Shown in pieces: positions 43,310 through 51,105 of a stretch of DNA of 51,596 bases. Position numbers and translations under genes: made by a program. The stretch is from positions 1 to 51,596 of the forward strand of contig JAFGSV010000006.1 of the NCBI GenBank assembly GCA_016934325.1, read 5' to 3'. The notes under the pieces were generated by a model. The model was given only the letters and a program-made list of their open reading frames with translations, was not told the origin of the DNA and made no database searches. How positions within the stretch are numbered: the first letter of the stretch is position 1; each line of letters begins with the position of its first letter. This DNA comes from Candidatus Aenigmatarchaeota archaeon (lineage in GTDB: Archaea; Aenigmatarchaeota; Aenigmatarchaeia; QMZP01; JAFGSV01).

Positions 43310-44155
43310 TTATTTCCTGTTCTGCTTCTCTACGGGGTTCTTCGTCAGAATCGAGTTGGGCATAATTATCACGGACTTCCCGGAGTTCAACATTGTCACG
43401 AGCGGCCGGATGCTCTCGACGACGCCCGAGTAGCCGTCGACCTTTACCCTGTCCCCGGCCTTAAGCCTGCTCTTCACCTGGATGCCAGAGGTTATCTCGG
43501 GCAGTATGTCCTTGAGGCTGATTGCCGTTATCATGATTATGGTCACAAGCAGCGCTGCCAGCAGGATCGAGAGGGCGGCGATGTCAAGGCCGATGAGGGC
43601 GAGCGACATTATAAGGACGACCATCCCTATGGTGTACCTAACCAGCCCCCCGACGAACTTCCCGAGGTCTTGGTCCTGCAGCATCCTGAACCCGGCCTCC
43701 CCGAAGACCTTGCCGAAGAAATCCGCTATTATGAAGCCAATCACCATGAGCAGTATCGCCCCTATGGACCTCGGCACGAAATTGGCGATCTGGCCGAATA
43801 CGTCAGCCACGCCGGACAGCCCCAGGGTCTGCAGAATGAAGGTGAAGAACAGTATGTATATCAGCCACTTCACGAGGTCCCCTATCAGCTCGACGACGCT
43901 TCCCTTGTATCCGGTTATCTTGAGGACGTTTTCAGCCCATGACTTGGCGGTCATCCTCTTCAGGCCGACCATGCTGAGCAGCCTCTTCGTGACGAACTTG
44001 CCGAACCTGCCCACTATATATGCTATTACGAGTATGAATACGACCTCGAAGATGAGCCACAGGTTCGGCAGTATGTATTCGGGCAGGAGCTTGCTGGAGA
44101 AATCCGCGATCCAGGCCCACAATGACTGTCCGAGCGAGTTCAGGTCCATACTCAT
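43310..44155 (-). CDS. MscS-like membrane protein with TM-helix repeats
   Basis: 281 residues. Contains several strong membrane segments (LIFEVVFILVIAYIVGRFG, LIYILFFTFILQTLG, SIGAILLMVIGFIIADFFG, VRYTIGMVVLIMSLALIG, LSILLAALLVTIIMITAISL). A soluble end DILPEITSGIQVKSRLKAGDRVKVDGYSGVVESI follows, which has the MscS beta-domain wording. The first half resembles the conserved TM helix repeat family (PF05552). Probably a tension- or osmotically gated channel. Confidence 0.88.
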   Translation of the reverse strand: MSMDLNSLGQSLWAWIADFSSKLLPEYILPNLWLIFEVVFILVIAYIVGRFGKFVTKRLLSMVGLKRMTAKSWAENVLKITGYKGSVVELIGDLVKWLIYILFFTFILQTLGLSGVADVFGQIANFVPRSIGAILLMVIGFIIADFFGKVFGEAGFRMLQDQDLGKFVGGLVRYTIGMVVLIMSLALIGLDIAALSILLAALLVTIIMITAISLKDILPEITSGIQVKSRLKAGDRVKVDGYSGVVESIRPLVTMLNSGKSVIIMPNSILTKNPVEKQNRK

Positions 44156-44261
44156 AATAAGGCCTCTATTAATAAAAATGCCTCTTCAGGCGTTTGCGGC
44201 TTTTCATAGAGGCTTGTAGGACTGGAAATTTTATGATTGTCTTGGTATGAAGTGGCAGCCC

Positions 44262-45167
44262 TCACTTCTTCAGAACATCCCTCATAACGGACTTGGCGTC
44301 CTCGAAGAACCTCATGAGGATGGGCTTCTCCTGGTGCTCCCTGTAGTTCCTGTGCATGGATTCCATCAGCTTCTCTGGGATGTTCACCTTCGTTACCCTG
44401 CTTGGCTCCATCAGGCCAGGGTTCAGCTCTATGTTAACGACCTTGGGTTCCTTCCCGGGCGAGATGTCAACCCGCGTTATCTGGGTATCTATCGCCTCGG
44501 CCGCGTCCAGGGCGAGATGCTTGACCTCCATGTCAAGCTTCTGGGACTTGATGGAGCCGGGAGCGAACACCACGTCCTGCTCCTTGGTCACCTTCTTGAC
44601 GGCGGCCACGACATCGGGCTTGGCCACGAAGACCGAGACCATGTCCTTTATGAGGTCCTCTATCAGCACCGGCTGCTTCAGCGATCCCAGGGCCTCTATG
44701 ATGCTCTTCGCCTCTGTCTTCCCCTTCACCGTCACACCCGTCTTCTGGGTGGGCACGCGGATGACGACCGGGAAGTCGGCGCCGTCCAGTATCCTCGTGG
44801 CCGCAGCGACGGACCTGGCGAGATATAGGTTCAGCGTCGCTATGCCCCTCTTCCGCAGAACGGTGAGCATGAAGAACCTCTCGCTGGCCAGCAGGAACGC
44901 TATCGGGGGTATTGGCATGAAGGTGTTGCTGGGGAAGAGGGATAGGAGCTGGTACGCGTAGGAATGGAAGTTCCTCGGTATCCTGGGCAGCACCGCGTTG
45001 AACTTCAGGAGGTCGGAGGTCCTGTACGCGATGCTGAAATCGCTGTTCAGGCCCACGCCTATGCTTTCAATGGGCACGAAGAATACGGAATTGAACCTCT
45101 TCTTGGCCTCATGCAGCAGTTTCAGGTTGCTCTCGGTCTTATCCTGCCCGAGGATGCACAGCGTCAT
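44262..45167 (-). CDS. RimK-like ATP-grasp protein, degenerate glycine loop
   Basis: 301 residues. ATP-grasp fold: the N-terminal preATP-grasp strand MTLCILGQDK, FMPIPPIAFLLASERFFMLTVLRKRGI, the ATP-binding VVIRVPTQKTGV, and metal-binding VDISPGKEPKVVNIELNPGLMEPS. The flexible glycine loop (GFGGEGV in the neighbour) reads TQKTGVTVKG here, so ATP binding may be altered. Paralogue of the next gene upstream (45305-46198) and probably in the same operon or regulon. Confidence 0.85.
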   Translation of the reverse strand: MTLCILGQDKTESNLKLLHEAKKRFNSVFFVPIESIGVGLNSDFSIAYRTSDLLKFNAVLPRIPRNFHSYAYQLLSLFPSNTFMPIPPIAFLLASERFFMLTVLRKRGIATLNLYLARSVAAATRILDGADFPVVIRVPTQKTGVTVKGKTEAKSIIEALGSLKQPVLIEDLIKDMVSVFVAKPDVVAAVKKVTKEQDVVFAPGSIKSQKLDMEVKHLALDAAEAIDTQITRVDISPGKEPKVVNIELNPGLMEPSRVTKVNIPEKLMESMHRNYREHQEKPILMRFFEDAKSVMRDVLKK

Positions 45168-45304
45168 ATTTTTCCCGCTTATCCCGCTATATGCCCATAA
45201 TTGAATCCCGGGTTAATAAGTCTATGTGACGGCAGCATGGCTATATCTCGAATCCCGAAAGAAAGCGGCATCAGTGGCGGCCTTCACGAAGCGGTCTATC
45301 CGAC

Positions 45305-46198
45305 CTATCTCCTGATCTCGCCGCGCACGAAATCTATTATCCTCTGAGCGACGTTGATGTTCGTGGCCTTCTCGATCCCCTTCAGGCCGGGGTTTATGTT
45401 CGCCTCAATCACGTAGGCCTTTCCCTTGCTCTCGACCATGTCTATGGCGCATATCTTGCTTCCAATCGCCTTTGCCGCCTTGAGGACGATCTCCCTCATC
45501 TCGGGGCTGAGCTTGAAATCGACGCCCCTCCCCCCGAGATGTATGTTGGCCTTTTGCTCCCCCGAGTTCGCGATCCTCTTGAAGGAAGCGATGACCTCGT
45601 CCCCCGCGACTATCCCCCTTATGTCCTCCCCGGGATTGGGAAGGTACTTCTCGATGAGGATCTCCTGCTTGAGGGTCTTCATCGTGTGTATCGTCGCCTT
45701 GGCCGCTTCCTTGCTCTCCATTATCATGACGCCCTCGCCGCCGAACCCGGACAGCAGCTTCATGATGACGGGCATCTTCTGCTTGTCTATAATGCCGCCC
45801 GCCATATCCTTCGAGCCGGTTATCCATGTCTCGGGAACCGGGATGTCCCTCCTTACCATCTCGATCAGCGTGAGGAACTTGTTGTGCGCGGTGACTATGC
45901 TGGACGCTGAAAAGGGCTTCCTTACCCCGGTCTCGTCCAGGAACCGCATCACGTGGTATCCGATCTGCGCCCTCTTGGAATCGATCCTCGGCAATATATA
46001 GTCGTAATCCAGGATGCTCCTGCCCTCCCACATGGCGTCCATCCCGTCGTTCACCTTCAGCATCACCTCTGCGACGGGGACAAGGCAGGCCTTCTTGAAC
46101 TGCTTGCGGGCCTCCTCCAGCAACCGCTTCGTGGTATAGCCCGCAGCATCATTCCCCGGGCCCAGTATTGCCAGCTTCATCATATCATCCCGAAGCAT
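45305..46198 (-). CDS. rimK: RimK-type alpha-L-glutamate ligase (ATP-grasp)
   Basis: 297 residues (or 291 from the ATG at 46180). ATP-grasp family of RimK/MptN/CofF/LysX. Visible: KFLTLIEMVRRDIPVPETW, the ATP loop IMKLLSGFGGEGVMIMES, ILIEKYLPNPGEDIRGIVAG, and Mg ligands in CAIDMVESKGKAYVIEANINPGLKG. RimK adds glutamates to a protein C-terminus; archaeal relatives ligate cofactors or LysW. The gene lies next to rimB (aspartyl-type protease), the pairing seen in bacterial RimABK peptide-tagging systems. A TTTTTAAGTC element lies about 20 bp upstream. Confidence 0.9.
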   Translation of the reverse strand: MLRDDMMKLAILGPGNDAAGYTTKRLLEEARKQFKKACLVPVAEVMLKVNDGMDAMWEGRSILDYDYILPRIDSKRAQIGYHVMRFLDETGVRKPFSASSIVTAHNKFLTLIEMVRRDIPVPETWITGSKDMAGGIIDKQKMPVIMKLLSGFGGEGVMIMESKEAAKATIHTMKTLKQEILIEKYLPNPGEDIRGIVAGDEVIASFKRIANSGEQKANIHLGGRGVDFKLSPEMREIVLKAAKAIGSKICAIDMVESKGKAYVIEANINPGLKGIEKATNINVAQRIIDFVRGEIRR

Positions 46199-46225
46199 CT
46201 ATTTGAAACAATGACTTAAAAATAG

Positions 46226-46621
46226 CTATTCATACTCGGAAAGCATCTTCTTCTTCATCGCCACTTGTTTGAATATCTCTCTGTTCTTCCCCGCGTCGAC
46301 CAGGAAATTGCCGGTCAATATGTTCCTGCCTATCAGGACAGGGAAGGTCATGTGGGACCTGTCCTGTATGTTGACCTCTGTATTGAACCTCCTGCCGGCA
46401 ATCTCTATCGTGGCTTCGAGGACCGGCCTCCTGGTGCCTACGTCCTTCGAGGCGCTCTTTATCTTCGTGATCCGGGTTACGGGACCGATGCCCGTCTCGG
46501 CGGCGAGCTTGATGTCGACGGAAGTCAGCTTGGCTCCGGTGTCGATTAGAGCTAGCGATTCCTTCTCGCTGTTGCCGATGATCTTGACCTTCTCAACGAG
46601 TCCGATGATTTTTTTCGGCAT
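46226..46621 (-). CDS. rimB: RimB-type retropepsin-like protease
   Basis: 131 residues. Single-domain aspartyl protease of the ATP-dependent zinc protease/RimB family (PF05618). The active-site motif is ALIDTGAKLTSVD, followed by PVLIGRNILTGNFLVDAGKN, the L-I-G-R motif of the family. In the RimK system this protease trims or processes tags added by the ligase. Its stop is 28 bp from the rimK start. Divergent from the Hef helicase gene with only 33 bp between start codons. Confidence 0.9.
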   Translation of the reverse strand: MPKKIIGLVEKVKIIGNSEKESLALIDTGAKLTSVDIKLAAETGIGPVTRITKIKSASKDVGTRRPVLEATIEIAGRRFNTEVNIQDRSHMTFPVLIGRNILTGNFLVDAGKNREIFKQVAMKKKMLSEYE

Positions 46622-46654
46622 GCTTTATTTTAATCCTGTTTCGCTTTAAAAGTT
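46622..46654. promoter_or_regulatory. Interleaved divergent promoters between rimB and the Hef gene
   Basis: Only 33 bp separate the two divergent start codons. For the helicase (plus) a TTTATTTTAAT stretch (46625-46637) is about 25 bp before its ATG. For rimB (minus) a CTTTTAAAGC stretch (46643-46651) is about 25 bp before its ATG. Each TATA element therefore lies in the other gene's untranslated region, and both messages must be leaderless or nearly so. Confidence 0.5.
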
Positions 46655-48208
46655 ATGAGCGATTTCGTCGAGCACCCCATGATAAAGCCCGGCGTCCTGC
46701 AGTCAAGGCTGTACCAGCAGAGCATTCTGGGCCGGGTCATAAAGGAGAACCTGCTCGTCGTCCTGCCCACGGGATTGGGCAAGACCCCGATCGCGATAAT
46801 GCTGGCGGCACACATGCTCAGGACCCATCCCGGTTACAAGATCATGGTCCTGGCCCCGACGAAGCCCCTTACGAACCAGCACAGCGCCTCTTTCAGGCGC
46901 TTCCTGAACGTCGACCCTGGCCAGTTCCAGGTTGTGACGGGCGAGGTCCCGCCCAGTGAAAGGCAAGTCCTTTACGAGCATAAGAGGATCATCTTCGCCA
47001 CCCCCCAGACGATAAGGAACGACATCGCCAAGGACAGGCTCGGCCTGGGCCGCTTCTCGCTGCTCGTCGTCGACGAGGCCCATCATTCGATAGGCGGGTA
47101 CGCTTACCCCTTCATCGCCAAGCGCTACAGAGAGGAGGCGGAGCACCCGAGGATACTCGCGCTCACCGCTTCCCCCGGAGCCACCAGGGAGAAGATCAGC
47201 GAGATTTGCGACAACCTGGGGGTCAAGGCCGTCGACATCAGGACGGAGCATGACATGGATGTGCAGCCATACGTCATGCATAAGGAGATCGAGCAGGTCA
47301 GGGTTTCGCTCCCCCCCTCATTCGTCGGGATAAGGGACATGATCAACACGGTGTACCAGAAGAAGCTTGCGCACCTCAGGAAGTTCGGGTTCACCAAGCC
47401 CTCAAGGCTCGTCACCAAGAAGGACCTGCTCTACCTGCAGGGCGATTTCATGGGCCAGCTGAAGGGGGGCAAGAGGTCCGCTTTCGCGGCCATTTCGATA
47501 ATAACGCAGTGCATCAAGCTGGAGCACGCCATAGGCCTGCTCGAGACGCAGGGCATAAGGCCCCTGCTCGAGTACTGGGATAAGCTGAAATCGGACAAGA
47601 CGAAGGCGTCGAAGGTCATAAGCAACGACAAGCAGGTCGTCAAGGCCATTGGGCTCACGAAGCAGCTTGCTGAAAGGGGAAGCAGGCATCCCAAGATATC
47701 CAAGCTCTGCACCATAGTCGACGAGGAGATGCGCAGGGACTTGGACTCAAGGATAATCATCTTCGCAAATTACAGGACGAGCGTGGAGGAGATCGTCGGG
47801 GCTGTCTCGAACGTGAGCGGCGCAAAGCCGGTGAGGTTCGTGGGTCAGAAGATGGGGGTCACCCAGAAGCAGCAGATGGAGACCGTGAATAGGTTCAGGG
47901 CGGGTGATTTCAACATCCTTGTGGCCACGAGCGTCGGAGAGGAGGGGCTCGACATCCCGAGCGCGAACCTCGCCATATTCTACGAGCCCGTCCCGAGCCC
48001 GCTGCGATCGATTCAGCGCAGGGGCAGGGTCGGCAGGGCCAGCATAGGCCGGGTGGTCCTGCTCATCACCGAGGACACGAGGGACGAGGGCTATTTCTGG
48101 ACCAGCCATCACAGGGAGAAGAGGATGAAGAGCATCCTCAAGGGAATGAAGGGCGAGGGCGGGGAATCGAGGATCAGGAAGCCGAAGACGCTCTATGATT
48201 TCAGCTGA
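46655..48208 (+). CDS. hef: Hef-type superfamily 2 helicase (stand-alone)
   Basis: 517 residues. Walker A LPTGLGKTPIAIML at about 37-50. Motif Ia is LAPTKPLTNQH. The DEAH box is VVDEAHHSIGGYAY at about 140. Motif III is LALTASPGATREK. Motifs V/VI are VATSVGEEGLDIPSA and IQRRGRVGRA. Gene wording such as FATPQTIRNDI and DNLGVKAVDIRTEHDMDVQPYV is diagnostic of archaeal Hef/FANCM. It unwinds and remodels stalled replication forks. The C-terminal XPF nuclease of most euryarchaeal Hef proteins is missing; the protein ends at the helicase tail. The nuclease half is encoded at 20695-21462. Confidence 0.95.
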   Translation: MSDFVEHPMIKPGVLQSRLYQQSILGRVIKENLLVVLPTGLGKTPIAIMLAAHMLRTHPGYKIMVLAPTKPLTNQHSASFRRFLNVDPGQFQVVTGEVPPSERQVLYEHKRIIFATPQTIRNDIAKDRLGLGRFSLLVVDEAHHSIGGYAYPFIAKRYREEAEHPRILALTASPGATREKISEICDNLGVKAVDIRTEHDMDVQPYVMHKEIEQVRVSLPPSFVGIRDMINTVYQKKLAHLRKFGFTKPSRLVTKKDLLYLQGDFMGQLKGGKRSAFAAISIITQCIKLEHAIGLLETQGIRPLLEYWDKLKSDKTKASKVISNDKQVVKAIGLTKQLAERGSRHPKISKLCTIVDEEMRRDLDSRIIIFANYRTSVEEIVGAVSNVSGAKPVRFVGQKMGVTQKQQMETVNRFRAGDFNILVATSVGEEGLDIPSANLAIFYEPVPSPLRSIQRRGRVGRASIGRVVLLITEDTRDEGYFWTSHHREKRMKSILKGMKGEGGESRIRKPKTLYDFS

Positions 48209-48359
48209 GCCGTGGCCATCCGCTTGATACGCAGAATCCGTATCCTATACCCGCTCATGACCTACCCTTCATGTGGAAACATCGGGAGGGAACGTCGTTG
48301 CCGGTCATTTTTGAATGAGCAAGATGCGAAAATGCAGCGAAAGAGAATTCAGAAACCAT

Positions 48360-48932
48360 TCAGCTATACCTTGGGGTGCATGCGACCATCTGGCTGTAAT
48401 AGCACCCGCAACCAGTGCAAAAACCCCAGCCGCCATTTACCGACCTGTAGCAGTAGCTGTAAGCGCTTTGCTGACCCTCGCACGGAAGGCCGGAGCAGGC
48501 TGAGTACATGCTCGGGCAGTCATAATACAGGGGAGCGCCGATGTCGACCGGCACGCAGCTCCAGGCGGATCCCGTCCATTTTGGCAGGCTGTAATCGTCG
48601 CAGTTCGGCGGCAGGGACACGGCAGCCGGCCAGCTGCTCTTGCAGCTGGTGCCTATGCAAATCTGGCTGCATCTCGTAGGCTGGTCGCATCTTGTATCTT
48701 GGAAGCTGGGCCAGAAGTAGCGGCAATCGCCTCCCAGGCAAGTCTGGTCGATTCTGATGGAGGGGATCGTTCCGCTCCAGTCGATCTCGCCGACGTCGTG
48801 CCCGAGTATGTCCGGGCCCAGGCCTGACTCGTATGCTATGACAAAACCGCCGCCGAGAGAGAAGAATATGGCTGCTATCAAGACCGGCCACAACGGCCCG
48901 TCCCGGATCCTCTTCCTGGTTTTCATCTTCAT
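48360..48932 (-). CDS. Cys-rich exported surface protein, array member 1
   Basis: 190 residues from the ATG at 48932 (MKMKTRKR), chosen for its GGAG ribosome site and because it parallels the neighbouring paralogue. N-terminal basic stretch, then membrane helix WPVLIAAIFFSLGGGFVIAY, then ILGHDVGEIDWSGTIPSI. The outside part holds 16 Cys, including two related halves (QTCLGGDCRYFW ... TRC and QICIGTSCKSSW ... PNC), a WTGSAWSC block and a terminal FCTGCGCYY cluster. Paralogue of the next two genes upstream. Last gene of the array. Confidence 0.85.
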   Translation of the reverse strand: MKMKTRKRIRDGPLWPVLIAAIFFSLGGGFVIAYESGLGPDILGHDVGEIDWSGTIPSIRIDQTCLGGDCRYFWPSFQDTRCDQPTRCSQICIGTSCKSSWPAAVSLPPNCDDYSLPKWTGSAWSCVPVDIGAPLYYDCPSMYSACSGLPCEGQQSAYSYCYRSVNGGWGFCTGCGCYYSQMVACTPRYS

Positions 48933-48945
48933 GTCACGTCTCCTA

Positions 48946-49518
48946 TCAGTCATAGAGCGGTTCGCAGCTGTACGGCATGTTGATGTAGCAGCCGCAGCCT
49001 ATGCAAAAGTCATAAAACGCACGGTAATGCCCGTAGCAGACAGAGCCTGCCTGGATCTGCCCATTGCACTTCGGGTTCTGGGTCGCGCAGCTGTCCGCCT
49101 CGTTGGGGCACCTGTACCTGGTGGGTCCGGCGACGTTCACGTGCTCGCACGCCCACCCCCCGCCGCTCCTGACGAGTATCTCGTTCCCCGAGCAGACCGG
49201 TGGAGCCGCGACCGAAGTGGGCCATATGTCCCTGCACACAGATCCTATGCAGAGCTTGTGGCAATCGCTTGCGGCGGAGTCGCACCTGGTGTCCGTGAAG
49301 ACCGGCCAAGCCGCCCTGCAGGTTCCCTGCATGCAGAGCTGATCGGTATTGATAGCCGGTATGAGTTCCGTCCAGTTCATCTCTTCAATGTCATGGCCGT
49401 GCCACGGGGGGTTTTCGGATCCGAACGCGAACACGAAGACCGACCCGGAAACGAAGGCCAGCAGGGCTATCAATATCAGCAAGAGTTCCTTTCTCCGCGT
49501 CTTCTTGTTGATCTTCAT
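48946..49518 (-). CDS. Cys-rich exported surface protein, array member 2
   Basis: 190 residues. Same plan as member 1: N-terminus MKINKKTRRKELL, helix LLILIALLAFVSGSVFVFA, then HGHDIEEMNWTELIPAI, then 16 Cys in the same order. The paired QLCMQGTCRAAW and KLCIGSVCRDIW halves come first, then a GGGWAC block and FCIGCGCYI. Compared with members 1 and 3, the mid-region is the most changed (ILVRSGGGWACEHVN). A GGCGGG stretch lies just upstream of the ATG as ribosome site. Confidence 0.85.
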   Translation of the reverse strand: MKINKKTRRKELLLILIALLAFVSGSVFVFAFGSENPPWHGHDIEEMNWTELIPAINTDQLCMQGTCRAAWPVFTDTRCDSAASDCHKLCIGSVCRDIWPTSVAAPPVCSGNEILVRSGGGWACEHVNVAGPTRYRCPNEADSCATQNPKCNGQIQAGSVCYGHYRAFYDFCIGCGCYINMPYSCEPLYD

Positions 49519-49531
49519 TCATTCCCGCCTT

Positions 49532-50095
49532 TCAGGTATAGACCGGCCTGCAGCTGTGGCTCACCGACACATAGCAGCCGCAGCCGGTGCAAAAGTCGGT
49601 GAACGCCTGCCGCTGCCCATTGCAGTAGGGTATGGCGCTCCTCTGCCCCTTGCACGGATACGATTGGACGCAGTTGTTGGTCAAGCTGGGGCATTGGTAA
49701 TACAAAGGGCCGTTTATGTTCACCAGGGAGCAAGTCCATGCGCTTCCTGTCCATCTGGGCACATTCTCACCGCTGCATGTCGGGGGCACGGGAAGCATGA
49801 AAGGCCAGCCGGTCCTGCAGTCGGAGTAGATGCAGACATGGCTGCACCTGCCGGCTACATCGCATCTCGTGTCTGTCGCGGACGGCCAGACCGTCCGGCA
49901 GGTCCCGGAAATGCAAATCTGATTCGTGCGGATCAGGGGGATGGTCTTGCTCCAGTCGATCTCGCCGACGTCGTGCCCATGCAGAACAGGGTCATCGGAG
50001 CCCGTGGCCACAACGAATCCGGACCCTATCAGAAAAATCACTGACAACAAGAGAACGAGACAGTGTTCCTTCATGATTTCAATGTTTATTTCCAT
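49532..50095 (-). CDS. Cys-rich exported surface protein, array member 3
   Basis: 187 residues. MEINIEIMKEHC starts at 50095, about 25 bp after a TATA-like ATTAATATA; an ATG seven codons later is an alternative. Helix CLVLLLSVIFLIGSGFVVAT, then HGHDVGEIDWSKTIPLIRTN. 16 Cys aligned with its two paralogues: QICISGTCRTVW, HVCIYSDCRTGW, PPTC, SAWTC, FCTGCGCYV. Closest to member 1 in the loop WTGSAWTC. Confidence 0.85.
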   Translation of the reverse strand: MEINIEIMKEHCLVLLLSVIFLIGSGFVVATGSDDPVLHGHDVGEIDWSKTIPLIRTNQICISGTCRTVWPSATDTRCDVAGRCSHVCIYSDCRTGWPFMLPVPPTCSGENVPRWTGSAWTCSLVNINGPLYYQCPSLTNNCVQSYPCKGQRSAIPYCNGQRQAFTDFCTGCGCYVSVSHSCRPVYT

Positions 50096-50232
50096 AATTA
50101 ATAATTATTCCGCTTGATATATTAATCTTAAATTGGTGTGCTTCCACATTCGACTGCTCAGTGAATCGAGATGGATTCTGCAAGCACAACGGTATCAGAA
50201 TCCCGAAAATGAATCACGCGGGGTTCGCCTCA

Positions 50233-50874
50233 TCACACAACCCTGCAGCACCTGGCATAGGCACCCGTTGCAATGGTCGGGGATATGTATGCAGCCCTGC
50301 ATTCATAGCCGTTGCCAGATACGTAATTAGAATGCCAGCCAGTCCCATAACCGTCGTGTTCTGATCTGCAGCCCCCACCGGTGACAAAATAGCCTGACGG
50401 ACAAGTCGCTGTGACAGGTGTTTGATAATTGCTACCCCCTGAAACATGCACCGTGGTGCACTGAAAGGCAGCGCCTGCCAACCCATCCACATAACCCTTG
50501 GTCGCGGCGTCGGTACTGGCGGAGGGGCTGGCCACGCTGGTGATTCTATGACCGTTCATGTTTAGATTCGCGGTCGCGATATGGTTGCCGAGGTTGTCCC
50601 CGGAATCGCTCTCGCACACCACTGTCCCGTCCGCGTTAATAACCCTGATGGAGTTGCCGGCCGCGCACGTTCCGGTAACCCTGCTCTGCACGTTCTCAAG
50701 CTCTCCTATGCTATGCCCATGTTCGAGCGGGTTAGTCCCGCCATAAGCAATCACGTAGGATGTCCCCAGCAATAATAGCATTATGGTAAGTACAATAACC
50801 ATGTAGCGGTTTGTCTTGTCAACTTCAAGTTTGAGATGTTTAATGAGTTTGCTTTTCGATTTCTTATCATTCAT
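50233..50874 (-). CDS. Exported tail-fibre-like surface protein
   Basis: 213 residues. Basic N-terminus (NDKKSKSKLIKHLK), membrane helix YMVIVLTIMLLLLGTSYVIAY at about 23-43, then GHSIGELE at 53-60 as in the three Cys-rich neighbours. A TGTCAAGNSIRVINADGTVV segment (67-86) follows, then DNLGNHIATANLNMNGHRI and AATKGYVDG (about 94-131). These resemble the repeat modules of phage tail fibres and similar surface proteins. A C-terminal Cys-rich beta domain (GYFVTGGGCRSEHDGYGTG ... YARCCRVV) ends the protein. Confidence 0.82.
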   Translation of the reverse strand: MNDKKSKSKLIKHLKLEVDKTNRYMVIVLTIMLLLLGTSYVIAYGGTNPLEHGHSIGELENVQSRVTGTCAAGNSIRVINADGTVVCESDSGDNLGNHIATANLNMNGHRITSVASPSASTDAATKGYVDGLAGAAFQCTTVHVSGGSNYQTPVTATCPSGYFVTGGGCRSEHDGYGTGWHSNYVSGNGYECRAAYISPTIATGAYARCCRVV

Positions 50875-50992
50875 ATATTATTAATAACGGTATTCGTTGT
50901 TTAATAAAACATTCCTTCCACGATAGCATGAATTATAACTCAGATAAGAAGATGGCGTTTCCCAAGATTGAATTCTATCTTCACGTAATAAT

Positions 50993-51016
50993 TTCTTCAC
51001 ATAATTCTTCACATAA
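50993..51016. repeat. Direct repeat of 12 bp, two copies
   Basis: TTCTTCACATAA occurs twice head to tail, perfectly, in the AT-rich spacer between the last two array genes. It lies next to a second, longer tandem repeat. The function is unknown. Confidence 0.75.
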
Positions 51017-51032
51017 TATATGATTTATATAA

Positions 51033-51084
51033 TAAATCAATAATGTAAATCAATAATGTAAATCAATAATGTAAATCAATAATG
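51033..51084. repeat. Tandem repeat of 13 bp, four perfect copies
   Basis: TAAATCAATAATG is present four times in a row without a mismatch. It lies just downstream of the frame-broken gene at the right edge and upstream of the tail-fibre-like gene's promoter. Such arrays are prone to slippage. It has no spacers and is too short to be CRISPR. Confidence 0.85.
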
Positions 51085-51105
51085 TTCTTCAGCGTAGTGT
51101 TTTAG

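Noticed and set aside
51033-51084. Possible CRISPR array
   Set aside because: Repeats are 13 bp, directly abutting, with no spacers.
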